Source: Chondrosia reniformis (taxonomy: Eukaryota; Porifera; Demospongiae; Chondrillida; Chondrillidae). From it: DNA of 64,000 nucleotides. Of the stretch, positions 11,951-24,861 are shown in pieces. The notes under the pieces were generated by a model. It saw nothing but the letters and a program-made list of their open reading frames with translations, did no database searches and was not told the origin of the DNA. Numbering within the stretch: the first letter of the stretch is position 1; the number at the start of each line of letters is the position of its first letter. The DNA lies in the NCBI GenBank assembly GCA_947172415.1, contig OX359193.1, positions 3,714,501-3,778,500 of the forward strand, in the 5' to 3' direction. The position numbers and the translations under genes were made by a program.

Positions 11951-14900
11951 CTGAGTGTTGGTATACTTGGTCAAGTTTAAGAGAGTCAATATTTTTAATA
12001 GGTAAAGCAATCTTTTTTGTTGAAGGATGTACTGAAAATGGCAATCGTAGCAAGTGTTTCAGGTCTATTGTTACTGCTGTATCAAAGATAGGGTAACATA
12101 ATGCTAGAAGGAGCTTTACTTTTGCATGTGGATGGCAATGCTGAACGCATTGTTTTGCAAACTAAAAATCATATAGAGACAAAAGTTGTTTTGTATGTAT
12201 GGCAACCATTATCAATTCTGTAATATAAAGTAGTAGATTTCATTTTTAAAATATTTAGAGCATATTTAATGTAATTGAGGTAATATTAATTTGAGTTATA
12301 ATAAGTAAGCTTTTCTCAAATACGATATACTTGCTTTTCGATTAGATATATTCATAAAAATTATCATGCACTTCTCACAACAAATAGTAATTTTATAGTC
12401 ACTTAATAAACAAAGCAACTATATACCTATAGTTAATTAAAGTAATTATTGATTGTTGTAAGTAATTGGTAGATATTTAAAACAATCTAATTGCATATGT
12501 TCATGTTGAGGTATAGATGTTGAACTATGAGGGAATTGTGTGTGACAAATAAATGTTATAGGATTAAAATGTTTATAAGATTAATAGTCATAAATGTAAC
12601 TATAATCTGATGTCTTTATATAATTAGCTGTGTGCACAATATTTTTATATAGTTCTAACTCACATAAGTTGCAAACTGTTGCCCTGTGGTCAAAGTATTC
12701 TCCCTATTGACTTGAGTGAAGACTTCAATGGCTTTATTCTGTAGCATTTCTGGAAGTAAGCTGATTATTAAGTCCTTTCTTTCTGCTAGAAGATTTTTAT
12801 TTTGCAGAACTATTGGGAAATGTTCTTCAGTGATTGCTGCGGCACATGTAAAACTGTAAAAAGAATGTAATTAATATATAATGATACCTTGTGTCTTGAA
12901 TTTGTTCATTCATATTTATTGTGTGTATAAAACTGAAAAATATACATGACACTGTTTGTAGTGAAGTTGCATGCCATGCAAAGAAATGTTGAAAGTACAT
13001 TGACATATCTGAGAGAGCTTGTTCTTTTAGTCTTATCATATTTTTGGCATGTGTCTATATGTAAGAATGTTTGTAAAAGATGTTACATATATATATGTAT
13101 ACATATCTAAAGCTAAGAAGGTGAGTTTGGATTCATTAAGTTCAGATATGAAAAGATTAATATTAATACTTAGACACCAAGTTGTTTGAGAACTTGTGCA
13201 CACGTGGCACTATCATATGACAGACATTGAGTGTCTCTTATCCAACAATGAACACCACTGTAAATCCATTGTATTTTCTGAAATCCAAACGTATCTGATG
13301 AATATCAAATCACTTTGTCATGTACAAATATGTGTAAAGTTACGTAAGTGACACAAAATTATTACTATACCTATATACTTATACATATTGTTTGATTTCT
13401 ACAGTGTTGGATTATCGACAGACATATTGCATATCCAAATATATTTTACATACAATAACTTGTCAAACAACTATTGTGTATTATAGTCCACGTAATCAAT
13501 ATATTATGTAGAATATATTTGTATAAAACCTCTTAATAGTTTCTCAGTAATTTTGATTGCAATAACAATAAAGATCCAGCATTTCTGGCACATTTGTTTT
13601 CCATTGCAACATGTTCTGATATCATCCCACTTGTCAAGATCTATGTCAAATATTAATTCTTTTGTGCAACTTCATAGAGAAATGGTTTTTGTTTGTGAAG
13701 TTTTGGCTGGATAACAATACCAAAAATAATATAGATAAATGTTTTTCAGCAAAGATTTGTATATAGAAATTTGAAAAATAACTTCTCCATATTATGTTTA
13801 AAAATAAATTAGCAGTCATACTGATAAAAATGTATGAAATACAATATTATCATTATATGCTATTTTTTCTTTGCAAGCTTGAAAGACATTTCTTTTAAAT
13901 TTAGAACAGATATTCTGTAAAGGTTTGAGTTTTCCTAGCAAACAGATGCTTGCTAGGACAATATTCAGTAATACCATAAACATCTCATTTTTACGTACGT
14001 ATATATGTGCTTATAATTGTTGTCACGATCAATACAATATCGTTCATTTGTCATAGTTAAACAGCTGGAATTTCAACAAGCATTAACAATGTCTGCTTAA
14101 TTAATATACTCTTTTCTAAATTGTCTGCTTCATTGTTTGGATTACCTTACACTTGTATAGTCCTCCAATATTGATGCTAAGTGGACATTTCTTTAATACT
14201 ATTTGTTTAAAGTCATAAATTGATTCAAAAGATAAGTGTCTCCAAAATGAATCATTTTCTGTTACAAATGCAAATTCTCACTACTGAAAATATATACCTT
14301 CTATATATGTGAAGAAGAAAATATAAATGTTGCATGTATATTGCTTAGTATTTGTTTGTCAGTCTATCATAAACTTATAACATTTAATAACTGAAGTTAG
14401 AAACAGAATTTCCAAGAGATTAATATATAGAAGCTGAAGTAGGACTGGTGCACCCAAATACAGAATGTAAGAGTATAAGTTACTTTACTTAGAAAATAGA
14501 GATAACAGTGCTTCCTACAATCACTAGCAAATCTGGAAAGGATATAGGAAAAGAAAACGGGATTTGGGTGAATCATAAAGAATTATATACTAAAATGTAA
14601 TAAAGTGACTGAACCATACACACCAATTCCATGTTTGGATATATGTACCATCTCTACTTTGGTTATCCCAATGCACTCAAATATGGAAATGATGTGTATG
14701 GTTAAGTTACTTGAATTTCAATATATATACCACTTCTGTATGGTAACCGTTATCTTTGTCACACAAGCCTTTTTGTTTTGCTACTTTTTCCAGCTCTGCT
14801 ACGCATTTAGATTTGGGTAGATATATACCTGTTTTATACTGAAGCCATTTTACAACAGTATTCCAAGGAAATATGAAGCTGTAGTAATCCATAAGCATCT

Positions 14901-14952
14901 CTAATGTACTTGTCGTTGAAATAGCCATTGAGGTTATTCTTCCAAAATTCAT
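11951..14952 (-). CDS. PRIM1: DNA primase small (catalytic) subunit-like gene
   Basis: Primase synthesises the RNA primer in the polymerase alpha-primase complex. Exons on the minus strand: 14,829-14,952; 14,146-14,276; 13,530-13,706; 13,176-13,294; 12,946-13,054; 12,664-12,836; 11,951(or 11,967)-12,161. Junction phases agree throughout, except inside exon 3. Recognisable blocks are the N-terminus (LEMLMDYYSFIFPW), EFAFVTENDSFWRHLSF, the catalytic Asp motif FDIDLDKWDDIR, the zinc-site cysteines CCNGKQMCQKC, the nucleotide-binding strand WIYSGVHCW, and the C-terminal block HLLRLPFSVHPSTKKI. Two defects are seen. Exon 3 needs one extra base in the AAAA run near 13,656 to connect KPFLYEVAQK to ELIFDIDL. 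The usual SGRRGVHCW lacks RRG. About ten residues after exon 1 and the extreme C-terminus are unplaced, and the exon 4 donor (GTCTAA) is weak. It is either a degenerating or paralogous copy, or a true gene with consensus errors. Confidence 0.82.
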
Positions 14953-15094
14953 TTTATTATACGAAGTAACTCCTGTTTAGTTAGCTCCGTCGTTTAAATA
15001 TGCACTGATCTAAATTGTCGCAATTAGTTGGTCTCTCTATAGATGATTTCATTACAGGAGGTATTGATGTTATTGCAAACAATTACCAGCTGCA

Positions 15095-16470
15095 GTGTAA
15101 ATGTTTGTAAGATTTTACATAAACCACCACGTCATTTCAATACCGAAGTTTCTTATCTAAACAAGTTATTGTAAATAATATAATGGTGACAGGTGTGCGT
15201 AGGCAAAGAATCCTAATCGCGGTTATGTATGTATGATAGAAGATCTACTATTGCGGACCGTGGTACAATGCCAGTTCTGCCCTGTAAAGATATGTTAGAG
15301 GAATTAGTCTGCTTGTCATAGCACAATCAGCATTCTTCGACGACATTTCTAGTTTTCCAGGTGATAAAATGCTAATATATAGATTACACATCAAAGATAC
15401 AAGATCAACTGATTCTATAGTGATTATACCTAGATTGTTGCATCTTTTATATATACATATGCATAAGTACATAGATTTTATAGTTAGATGTACAAGAGCC
15501 ATGATAAGAGGCCAATGTACTGGTGCATGCATTCAAATGACCCAGCCATGCAGCTACTGGCAACCAGATCACCAGCTATTTGCCAGATTTGGGATTTGTG
15601 TTTGTCCTTTAGAGAACTACATGCAGAAACCTTTTCCCACAAATAATCGCACAACTTTTGTTTCTGTTGAGCATGCATTACTTACCAGGCTTTTTAAAGG
15701 CTACCACAGTTCAACAAGCTTACCCCTCTTTAGATTCTCTTTTGCTAACATAAATGCATGTAGTGATGGATTTAATCACACTCAGCTCTCAAATTCAGCT
15801 GTGTGTTTAAATTTATTCCTACTTTGTCTAACACATCTAGTGTCCACTTTGCCATGCACTTCTAGGCATATTTCTATCCACAAATGGTAACTCTTTACAA
15901 TTTCATGATCAATCATATAATACTGCATATTCAAATTTACCTTTAGTGTGTATATTTCAGCCATTGACAAAAAGATTCAAACACTGATAGCCAATCCAGT
16001 CCTAAACTAGGAAGATCTAACGCAATAGATTTCACTCTAAAATACTATTATAGGAGCACCAGAACAGTCTCCTTTGGTAGGCAAGTAACACTGTGACAAC
16101 CTCTATCTAACCTAAACCTTACTTATTGAAAACAGTTGCAAATTTATATATGTACAAAATATCTACCATTGGATTGTGTTGTCCCACAGCTTCTCTCTGA
16201 TCTTGTTTGGCTTCTCTAACTAAGTAGACCTAACATAATGAATTTTATTCTAGACTAGAAGCATCACAGCAGTGTCCTTCAGTGGACATTCAACACTGTG
16301 ACACCTACAAGCTAAACTGAACCTCATATGTTGACATGGTATCTAGCCTTGCTAATTGATTTACACAATGAAACATGTACACAATGAGATTTGTAAGATT
16401 TTACATAAAACCTTACATGATTTCAGTTGGAATGTTTCTTATCTGAACCACTTATTGTAAATGTATATAT
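15095..16470 (+). repeat. Dispersed repeat pair, 15,095-15,180 and 16,388-16,470
   Basis: Both copies contain TAAGATTTTACATAAA, a variable spacer, TTTCTTATCT and TTATTGTAAAT in the same order and orientation. The sequence between them is the unresolved minus-strand exon cluster and non-coding DNA. Confidence 0.55.
15248..15700 (-). CDS. Unrecognised minus-strand gene, 3' exons
   Basis: Two exon-like blocks lie just upstream of the primase-like gene on the same strand. One includes KQKLCDYLWEKVSACSSLK and continues to IGLLSWLL with a plausible donor near 15,499. The other reads MSSKNADCAMTSRLIPLTY and ends LALYHGPQ at a TAG at 15,248. A strong donor (GTAAGT) at about 15,685 suggests another exon upstream. 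I do not recognise the family. The exon joins were not proven. Confidence 0.35.
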
Positions 16471-17780
16471 AATCCAGACCTTAATCTGTAAATCACTAAA
16501 AAATTGTAAAATGGATTCTTGTGAAATAGCTAGTGTCACTGAAACTTCATTGTATACTTCATAGTTTTAGACCACAATGTTGCCAGGTAAACGTAAACGT
16601 GTTTGTTTGAAACTTCATTGTATAAATAGTTCATTGGTTTATACCAAAATGTTCCAGGTAAACATATTTGTTTGCATTAATCTTACCAAATATTTTACAC
16701 CAATAGAACCACAACCCAATCATCCTATACTTATACTGTACGTATGCATATGTATATATGTACCCAATTGGAGTCCGAAATTGATAATCAGTTTGTCTGT
16801 AGTTCACAAACCCTACACACTACGAACTTACATAATGTATGTCTGCATTATACTGGCCTACTTATACTAGTACTTATACTAGCATCGCTCTTTACCTCCC
16901 CTCTCCTCTTATACCACTCCTCTCTCCATACATCTAGCAAACTACATTTTCCTTTACCCAATCACATCTTCTCTACCTAGCTAGACAACTACAAACTTAC
17001 ACCCCTGCAATCCATCCGTTACACTCTATAAATAGCCCTCCCATTACCCTGCTGAATTCATTCCGCAAACACCACCTCGTACGCACACCTCGTACGCATA
17101 TTCTGATTCGACTATCAACTCACCGTTTCAAAAAGGTCTCAATTGAGATCTTTCAAAGTCAATTAGTGGTCATCTCCTTCCATATTTAGACAAAGCTATA
17201 CTAACTCGGCTACTAGAGAATTCAATTGAGGGCGAATAATCCCTGCCCCTAATATACCAGATATCGTAGCCAGATTACTCAACATTTCACACGTATATAT
17301 ATAGCCGCTACACCTTGATTTCAATAACCCACTTCTTCCGATTTTTTGTCAGATGACGCATTCATTCCTATCATCGCGCGTCTCCTCTACTCTTATGCAA
17401 TCCCTCATATACCTTTCTATTACAGTTACGCAAGAACTTTTCGGAGCAGTGGCTATGGCCCTACTACCTATCTATAGGTAGAAATCTCAATCGCTTCTAG
17501 TGACTGTCTCAGTATATTAAAGTACTTTGCTAGCCCCAATTTTATACAAGTAAATAAAAAACATTTACAAAAATGATGTTAGAAGTAGGAATGGCAGTGT
17601 TCACTAATACATCTGCAAAAAGTATCGAAACAAGACACTGATTATATGATAAGGCTAATCATACAGAAGTTGCATATATACTGAAATTTAAGTAACTTAA
17701 CCATACACTTCTGTATTTGGGGGCACTATAACCTAAAGTAGGAATGGTGCATCCAAACATCCTAAGAGATGTGTGCAGAT
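15900..17780. other. Long interval without recognisable gene
   Basis: Only short open frames are present. The sequence is AT-rich and includes a C-rich patch near 16,890-17,110. Parts near 17,560-17,760 resemble stretches at 11,490-11,640 and 14,500-14,560 and may be diverged copies of one dispersed repeat. Confidence 0.3.
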
Positions 17781-20570
17781 GGTTGTCATCCCATAAAGCA
17801 TCAGGTATAGAAAAGGAAATCTATTTAGACCAACCCTAAGGCAATTACTCCATCAGCCCAATGAGGCAGCACAAGATGCTCTCTTGACAGCTCTTTCTAG
17901 AAGGTGGGATACGACATATCTACAGTACTGGCAAAAAAACATTGCTTCAATAATGCTCCAAGTCAGCAGGTACACCTTAGAAAAACAGGGAATCTACCAA
18001 CCCTTAATTCAATGGAGTAACAAACAATCAGTCAGAATCCCTTAACAGGGTCATGAAGAACCTCCAAGTTCAGAAGGGCACTCCACTAGACTGTATGGAT
18101 CGGTTACTTTACCAGCTTCAAGCCTACTATTACAACGAGATACAATGTGGCTTGGCTGGCCTGGGGGAATTTCAGTTATCAATGGAGCACAAGGGTCTAT
18201 CATTTCTCCCCATCAACTCATTTTCTTGAACTGCATTACACCTGCAAACATTGTAGAAGAGATACAAAGACTGTCACTATTAATGAAGGTATGTCATTAC
18301 TGTGTATCACTACTCAATAATAGTCAGGTATTAACTACAACTTTGTGTTTTTAGAGTCATGACAGGAAACAGCTTGCCCCATGTCAGCAGTGACAGTAGC
18401 AGTGGTAGGAAGCAGAAGGAAAGCCGTGACAGTAGCAGTGGCAGCAAACAGAAGTAAAGCAGTGACAGTAGCAGCGGCAGCAAACAGAATGAAAGCAGTG
18501 ACACCATCCAGTCAGATATACAAATGCATACACTTTTAATTACTAATGGTTAAAGGTATTTATTTTAGATATAAAGCAGAAGATGAAATAATGACAGACT
18601 CCCAACAGCTCTTTAAAGAAACAAAAGAAAACAGCAGAGGTATACAGCTTACATTTTGCACATATGTAAATATCAGGCTATATGGATCTATATACTATAC
18701 ATAAAAAAATATTGTTAGTAACTGGTTGGAAAATAAGCCACAGTTTCAACTGGCAAGGGCTAGGCAAGTCATTGTAAAGGGGGATATTACATTTATTGCA
18801 AGGTTGCATGTTTTCAATGTCAAAGGAACAACTAGTAAGCTCATGTAAACCAGATTGCGGAGATACAACTATTGCAAAGTACACATATTTACACCCCTGC
18901 ATGTAGGAAATGTGTGTGTATATAGCCAGACAAACCTTTCTATATACTTAGGAAAAGGCAGTATCAAGGAAAATCTTATCACAAATCAGGAAGGAAACGG
19001 CCCTGACCAGACGATGAGGACATCACTACTGAACCTGGTAAGTAGCTATATAATAGCTATAACTTAAGTTATGTTATTGCAACTCTTCAATGACAGCTGC
19101 TAACCTAACTTTGATACAAAAGGGGACATCGAATATTAAAGTACTGATTGAAAATCTGGTCAAACCAAAGAAGGACACTCCTAAAGAAGGAGTGCAATGT
19201 TACAAACTTTTCATGTAATTTACGGATTACTTTACATTTCTACAGCACAATGTGCACAATCTAATCATATGGATCTCTCTAAACACAGAAGGTGGAAACT
19301 TCCAGATGCAAATAGAGAGAGGTTAATTATAGCTAAATTTTGGCTCTTTGTATATGACAATTCATTTAACATTACTGCCATATAGGTGTACAGACTAATA
19401 CAAGAAGCAAGAGAAAAGAAAGAAAATGAACCTATCCTAGCAATTACCACTGCACTTTATAAGTGGTGATGTTCTGTCAGTAAGAGTTGGTTTACAGCTG
19501 ACCTTGTTTTTTACCTTTTTCAAAGTCTGTTGTCAAACCTTCACAAATCAAGTGAGCTTCATATATGCAGGCTTATTGCTGTCTACATTTCAGTTCATTT
19601 CACTGTAAACTTTACTACACATATACAGTCAAGCAGTGGTATTCCAATGCTTAGAGCACTTGTCATTAATCAACTTGTATTTCCTTTGCTTGCAAAAGGA
19701 GGTTTTACCAATTGCTATCCTAAGGTAACAGTTAGTTTATTATTCTATATATCTTACACCCTTTAGTGGGACTTCTTTAATACTCTATAACAGGCAGATA
19801 TCAGTTGTTTTTTTCCCAATTTATCATAGCAACCTTTGGACATTGGTGGTAAATTAACACCCATGCACAGGGTATACATATGAAGATAAACTTACTAATA
19901 TCTAGCATTCATCTCCTGCAACATAGGTATTTGATGTAACACAACAACTTGTTCAACACTGTGATTCCCTTGGTATATATACAAACAAAGAGATTTTCAC
20001 AGACTTTATAAAGGAAATGGGTAAACACATCAATGAAAGAACAAATAGAAACTTACCTCGGAAACAGTGCAATCCTAGTGCCACTTTAACTGTAAGTTCT
20101 CAAAGCTTGTATGTGCAATACATAAACTAAAACACTCAAACCCTTTAATTGATAAAGACAGGTGGCATTCCCTTGCAAACCAATTCTGTGGATCGTGGGC
20201 CTTTCATTTGCCCAGTAAGTCTTATGCCATATTATTCAATGAAATACATGTTCCTTTCCTATTTATCAATTTTAGTATGGTATTCACAAACTCTTAAGAG
20301 TGAACTCATTCAACTTTTCACAGGTATAGTAGGTTGGTTATTTTGAAGGGTAAGGCCACATGTACAGTAAATATGCTTATGCAAATTCTACAGGAGGACA
20401 TGCCAGAAATAAGAGTATGGATCATATATCTAATTCTACCAGACCTCAACAGTCTCCTTGTGGAAAGATACTATAAAACATCGAAATTAGCTATATATAG
20501 TTCTAAAGTTGAAGGAAACAGTCATATCACAGGCGTAGAAAGAAGTTGTGGAGTGGGGGGTGAATTATAA
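17780..20570 (+). pseudogene. Unresolved multi-exon coding region, probably a transposon relic
   Basis: Several plus-strand blocks look coding and are bounded by plausible splice sites. They include DALLTALSRRWDTTYLQYW (about 17,870), a block with FLPINSFSLNCITPANIVEE (about 18,190-18,285), LIENLVKPKKDTPKEGVQC (about 19,145), HKSSELHICRLIAVYISVHF (about 19,540), and a block ending FIKEMGKHINERTNRNLPRK (about 20,005-20,065). Frames shift and stop between blocks, including a stop within the 36-bp repeat at 18,390. I do not recognise the family. The pattern fits a decayed transposon gene better than a maintained host gene. Confidence 0.4.
18390..18503 (+). repeat. 36-bp tandem repeat, about three copies
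   Basis: The unit begins GTGACAGTAGCAGTGGCAGC and ends in a CAGAA-rich tail. In one frame it encodes Ser-Asp-Ser-Ser-Ser-Gly-Ser-Lys-Gln, but the second copy carries a TAA in that frame. Confidence 0.75.
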
Positions 20571-20724
20571 TGAAGGCATGCACATGCACTCATGCGTTCT
20601 AGATATGGATTCATCCTATTCCTCTACTGAAGTCTCTTCAAATGCCGTAACTGGCGACTGTGAAGGCTCCAAAGAGGCCACCTGTTGGGACAGCGAAGGA
20701 GAATTTTCGGCGCTGTGAGATGTA

Positions 20725-20935
20725 GACTGCGTTTGTCATACACATGTACCATGATATATGTCAGTTTCACAGAGATCAGTAGAAATGTTTATCAATATAA
20801 CACTTGGTTTCAATATAAATTTTTTATATACCTTTTCTATAGTCCTATGGCATTTTATATGCAGACTTTGTCCTCCATTTTCTACCAAACGGAGACCTAA
20901 ATAAAAATCCCTTAATTTAAAATTAATTTCATAAC
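20725..20935 (+). repeat. Dispersed repeat C, 3' part (copies at 47,566 and 49,405)
   Basis: It shares GTTTGTCATACACATGTACC, CTTGGTTTCAATATAAATTT, AGTCCTATGGCATTTTATAT and GGAGACCTAAATAAAAA with 47,972-48,190 and 49,820-50,040. Only the 3' third of the longer repeat is present here. Confidence 0.75.
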
Positions 20936-21690
20936 GTAAACCTTATGTTACTAATACTATCAACTATTTTTTCTGTAAATTCTTCTTAAAACTCCAGTAT
21001 ATTTTAACATTTAACAAGGTATGTTCTTATTTAATTCTATTTCTAAGAAAAGGTTAATAAGGACTTCTTTATAGGGATAAAATTGTTATTTCAACCCTTA
21101 AATTCTTCTTAAAACTTTTTCAATTCCTATATTATACACTCTTTTTGAGAGGAAGTAAACTATAAGGACCTAATTATAACGAGTATACTTTAACAGAAGC
21201 TTCTTATTTTCTTCTAAAATTACACCACCTTCTTATTTAATATATGCGTATTTAAATAATATCTAAAATATAAGAACCTAACTATAATGAGTACACATAA
21301 ATAGAAACTTTTTAATTTCTTCTAATTTGTTTTCGGAAATACTACAACATATCCCTTTATTAATCGCATTCATGAGGTTTATATTAATAGTTTGCATGAT
21401 AAGTGATAGGTACTTGGAAATTCTTATTTTCATTATACTTTCTATATACCCATTCTCAAATTGCTGCAGTATAATATTAAAGATTGCATTCAGTATTTCA
21501 TTATTTTTGCACTTAAGTAATAAGGATATAATATAATACAATATATATAATATATAATATAATTATATACGTACGTATATATATTAAAGGAGATGATATT
21601 GCACAATTGATAAGGATATCTACTAACATCCAAAAAAATACAACAAACATAAATTTAAATTAAAACTTACAATGGACAAATAATAATGAT
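20936..21690. other. Very AT-rich non-coding stretch
   Basis: No gene is recognised. TA-rich low-complexity sequence lies around 21,530-21,590. Confidence 0.4.
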
Positions 21691-21699
21691 AATTTAATA

Positions 21700-22245
21700 A
21701 TACTATAGAAGATCAAGAATCTATATGTTAGTTCACTTAGGAGGTACATGTCCCTCCACAACACATTGAGAGATTGATGGTGACAGTCGTTGCAAGTGTT
21801 TAGTGATCTAGATCCACGTAGGCACATAATTGCTGATCGGAGCAGAGCAAAGGCAAGGTGGCAGCGTAGCCAGCAGATGACGTGTTTGTATGACTTGTCT
21901 CTCTTCACAGAAAGCAGGTGGGCAAGACTCTTGTAAACAATCATAGTTGACCGGCCCATCCTGCCAGAGGTTGTGAATACGAGCGGAAAGAAAGATGTAT
22001 GCTCCACCTCTCTGACACGTTGGTCGTACTGGCAACGCTTCTTTTGCTCATGCCTCTTAAGGCAGGTCTCAGGTTAAAGGTTCTGATAAGATGCAACATT
22101 GGGATTGAAAATTCGCACATCAATGAAAACCTTCTCGAAGTGTGAGCCTAACACCACAGGCCCTGATGTCAGATCTTGCATCATCATCTCTGTTTGCAGT
22201 CCAGTACCTTAATGTTTCACCTGTTAGTGGTTGGAGGTGGGACTC
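21700..22245 (-). pseudogene. 3' fragment of a retroelement-like ORF
   Basis: Read on the minus strand from about 22,245, the fragment gives RVESHLQPLTGETLRYWTAN, then after a frameshift VFIDVRIFNPNVASYQN, an in-frame stop, and YDQRVREVEHTSFFPLVFTT followed by LRCHLAFALLRSAIMCLRG. This is the characteristic C-terminal block of reverse-transcriptase polyproteins abundant in sponges and cnidarians. The upstream polymerase is absent, consistent with a truncated or decayed insertion. The exact retroelement clade is uncertain. Confidence 0.55.
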
Positions 22246-22249
22246 AACA

Positions 22250-23590
22250 CGCACACTTCACTATTTATGTCTATAATAATTTATAATAATGATTTTTAGA
22301 TAGATTATACACTGACTCAATGCATGGGGCAGGCAAAACCTGTTTCGTCCAATGCCTATTATTGCTATATGGACCAAAGTCTTACAAACAATCCAAGCAC
22401 AATAGCTGCAAAGAAAACTTACAATTAACTTAAGAATACAGGAAGAAGAAATGGACTATTAAAGTACACAATTCCGATGCCAGAGTACTGTGTAAGAAGA
22501 AACTATTAGACTCTATTAGAATCAGTACAACGATATGTGTAATGTAGACTACATACGGCGACAATATATTCTATAACTAAAGACAGTCACGTGACCATAT
22601 CTGCCAAAGGAATAACAATTGTGGATGGGTCTGGGACCGAGACTATATACATAACTTACAAAAGAGGTTGCACCTGGATGCTTTACAGTACAGTGAACAT
22701 CACATTTTTGAACGAAGCGCTACAATTTCTGACTTAAACTTGCAGAATGTAGGACGGGAAGCGCCTTCCAATCTTTTAGGGGAGTCCTGAAAGCCCTTAC
22801 AACAAGGCAAACTGAAGGAGACAATTGGCAAGGACACGTGTAGGACAAATGGAGAATGTTGCAGTACTAGATTGCTGTAAGTTATTTAGTTAATTTGACA
22901 TTGTTCTGCCCATATCTGTTGTGAACGTACATTGTGTTCATCATATTGGATTTTGATGGCTTTAGATTTAGTTTCGCAGTACATTTGGGAGTGTCATATG
23001 TAAAGGGTACATAGCTGTACATAGAATAGAAGTTACCAGCCTACCCATGACCTTGTAGAGGGTTGGATTGAAATACTCTTTGACTTTAAAGATATAGTGT
23101 TGAAATTCATTTCGGCCAAAAAAGGTATTTATGGTGCTAAAACATGCATCTCTTTTAGTATCAAACACTTTTTAACCTATTTTAGGTTGTAGGTACGAAA
23201 TCAGACTCAGTTCTATCTGCTTTTGATTGTACCTGATTAGTTTGTATACAGATTACATCTACATTTGTGTACACATTCAATGAGGCCTTACAAGTTACAA
23301 CTTCTATTTCAACTATATTTTTAATGTTACACGTGCCCTAAAGTCCTATAATGGGTTGGCCACGTGCTTTTAAGGATAGAGTTGACTTCAAATTATCCAT
23401 CCCTGATGTTTTGCTTCTGAAGCCATACACACTCTAAAAGGTAAAGAAGAGAGATGACTGAAATTGTGTAGTTTTCATTACATATTGTATGGAAATGATG
23501 GCAAAACTATGTCCACCCCTTCATATAACCACAACTATTAAAAAGTATCGAAGCCAGGTATATAAGTATAATGGAAGCTTCAAACAAATG
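22250..23590. other. Interval without recognisable gene
   Basis: Only short frames occur on both strands. No domain, tandem repeat or RNA gene was recognised. Confidence 0.3.
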
Positions 23591-23677
23591 GTATGGAGGT
23601 AACAATGATTATATGTTTAAGGGTAAGTTCAAAACCCAAAGAGATCCCTTCCTTTTTGGCCACACATAAGGGTAAAA

Positions 23678-24560
23678 TTAAGTTACTTTGTGGAATAATA
23701 ATACTCGATTCATGTAATCTTTCAACTTCAAACAGGTTTTTTTGTGTCTTTCAATCTTGGCTAAATTTGTTGCTTCATTCTTAATAGTATGCTTAAAGAG
23801 AAGTTTTATTTGATCTACATTGATTCTGACCCCATGGAAGAAGCATACAAAGTTGGAGTCTATCCTTCCCTCTGTGGGTAATGTAAACATTAGTCTTCTT
23901 CCAGCCCGAACCTCTATTCTCAAATGACTAGTGATCTCATGTGGAATATGATCTTTTTTATATATACAGGAAAAATTGTAAGTACATCCATTTTATATAA
24001 TCAGCGTGATTAAATACCTAACTGACTTTTGCTTTTTGTCTTGTAGAAATCTTTCTATAATGCCATGTCTAAATCTCCCTCAACAGTTGAATATTGCTTT
24101 TGAATGGTTCTGGCCAACAGGTCTTGTGATGGAGCACCAGCTGAAGACTGCTTGGCAGTACTAGTGTTGACCAACTTTTTAAACTGGCACCATTCATAAA
24201 TCTATGTACATATATGAACCACCATAAGATTACACATATACGTATGTATATATAGCATGTAATTATAAAAATATTTGCATTTTCGCAATTGGTATATATA
24301 TGTATATATATTTATGTATAGTACATTTGAATAGAGACTCTTACTGTGTATGTCTCCATGATTCCAATTTCAGGAGATGATCTTTTTAGTGCCCTCCTAC
24401 TAATCCAAGAATTAAACCTTTCATAGGGGTATATCCAAGTAGAACATACCAGGCCAAACATTCGGAGACCTTTAATACAATGTCGTAAAATATGCATTGT
24501 AATATCCTGCATAAAAACACAAACAATTAAATAATGCAGAGTTATATAAATTGACAAAGT
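23678..24560 (-). pseudogene. Remnant of an En/Spm (CACTA)-associated DUF4218-like gene
   Basis: A minus-strand block at about 24,345-24,510 reads LRMFGLVCSTWIYPYERFNS, then WISRRALKR and PEIGIMETYT. This pattern (a W.YPYERFN core followed by an E..IMETY tail) matches the DUF4218 domain that accompanies TNP2-type CACTA transposases. A second minus-strand block at 23,678-23,923 begins MRIEVRAGRRLMFTLPTEG and may be a downstream exon. No transposase core or terminal repeats were seen, so this is a fragment. Confidence 0.5.
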
Positions 24561-24639
24561 CTAGGCACCCTCTTTGCTTGCTGGTTAGTACATAATAACA
24601 ACTCTTGTTAAATGAGACCATCATAAATCATAATTCCCA

Positions 24640-24840
24640 GCTCATGCTCCATAAAAAGGTACAGAAACTAGAAACATTAACATTTTTCTACAAAAATAGT
24701 TACGATTGAGGGATAGTGTAAAAAGTACAGAAACAAGAAACGGCTGTTACACAGTGAAGCATTATACGTGCATATAAACCATACAAGCAAGGATGTTGCA
24801 CTATATCCCTACAATATGGCAACATTTTGCATGATGTGCC
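24640..24840. repeat. Copy of the inverted-repeat element of 9,640-9,830
   Basis: It carries GCTCCATAAAAAGGTACAGA, AACTAGAAAC, TTTTCTACAAAAA, GTTACACAGTGAAGCATTA and ATACAAGCAAGG, the same words as the earlier copy in rearranged order and orientation. Confidence 0.5.
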
Positions 24841-24861
24841 CCAAAACATACAACTGATTTA

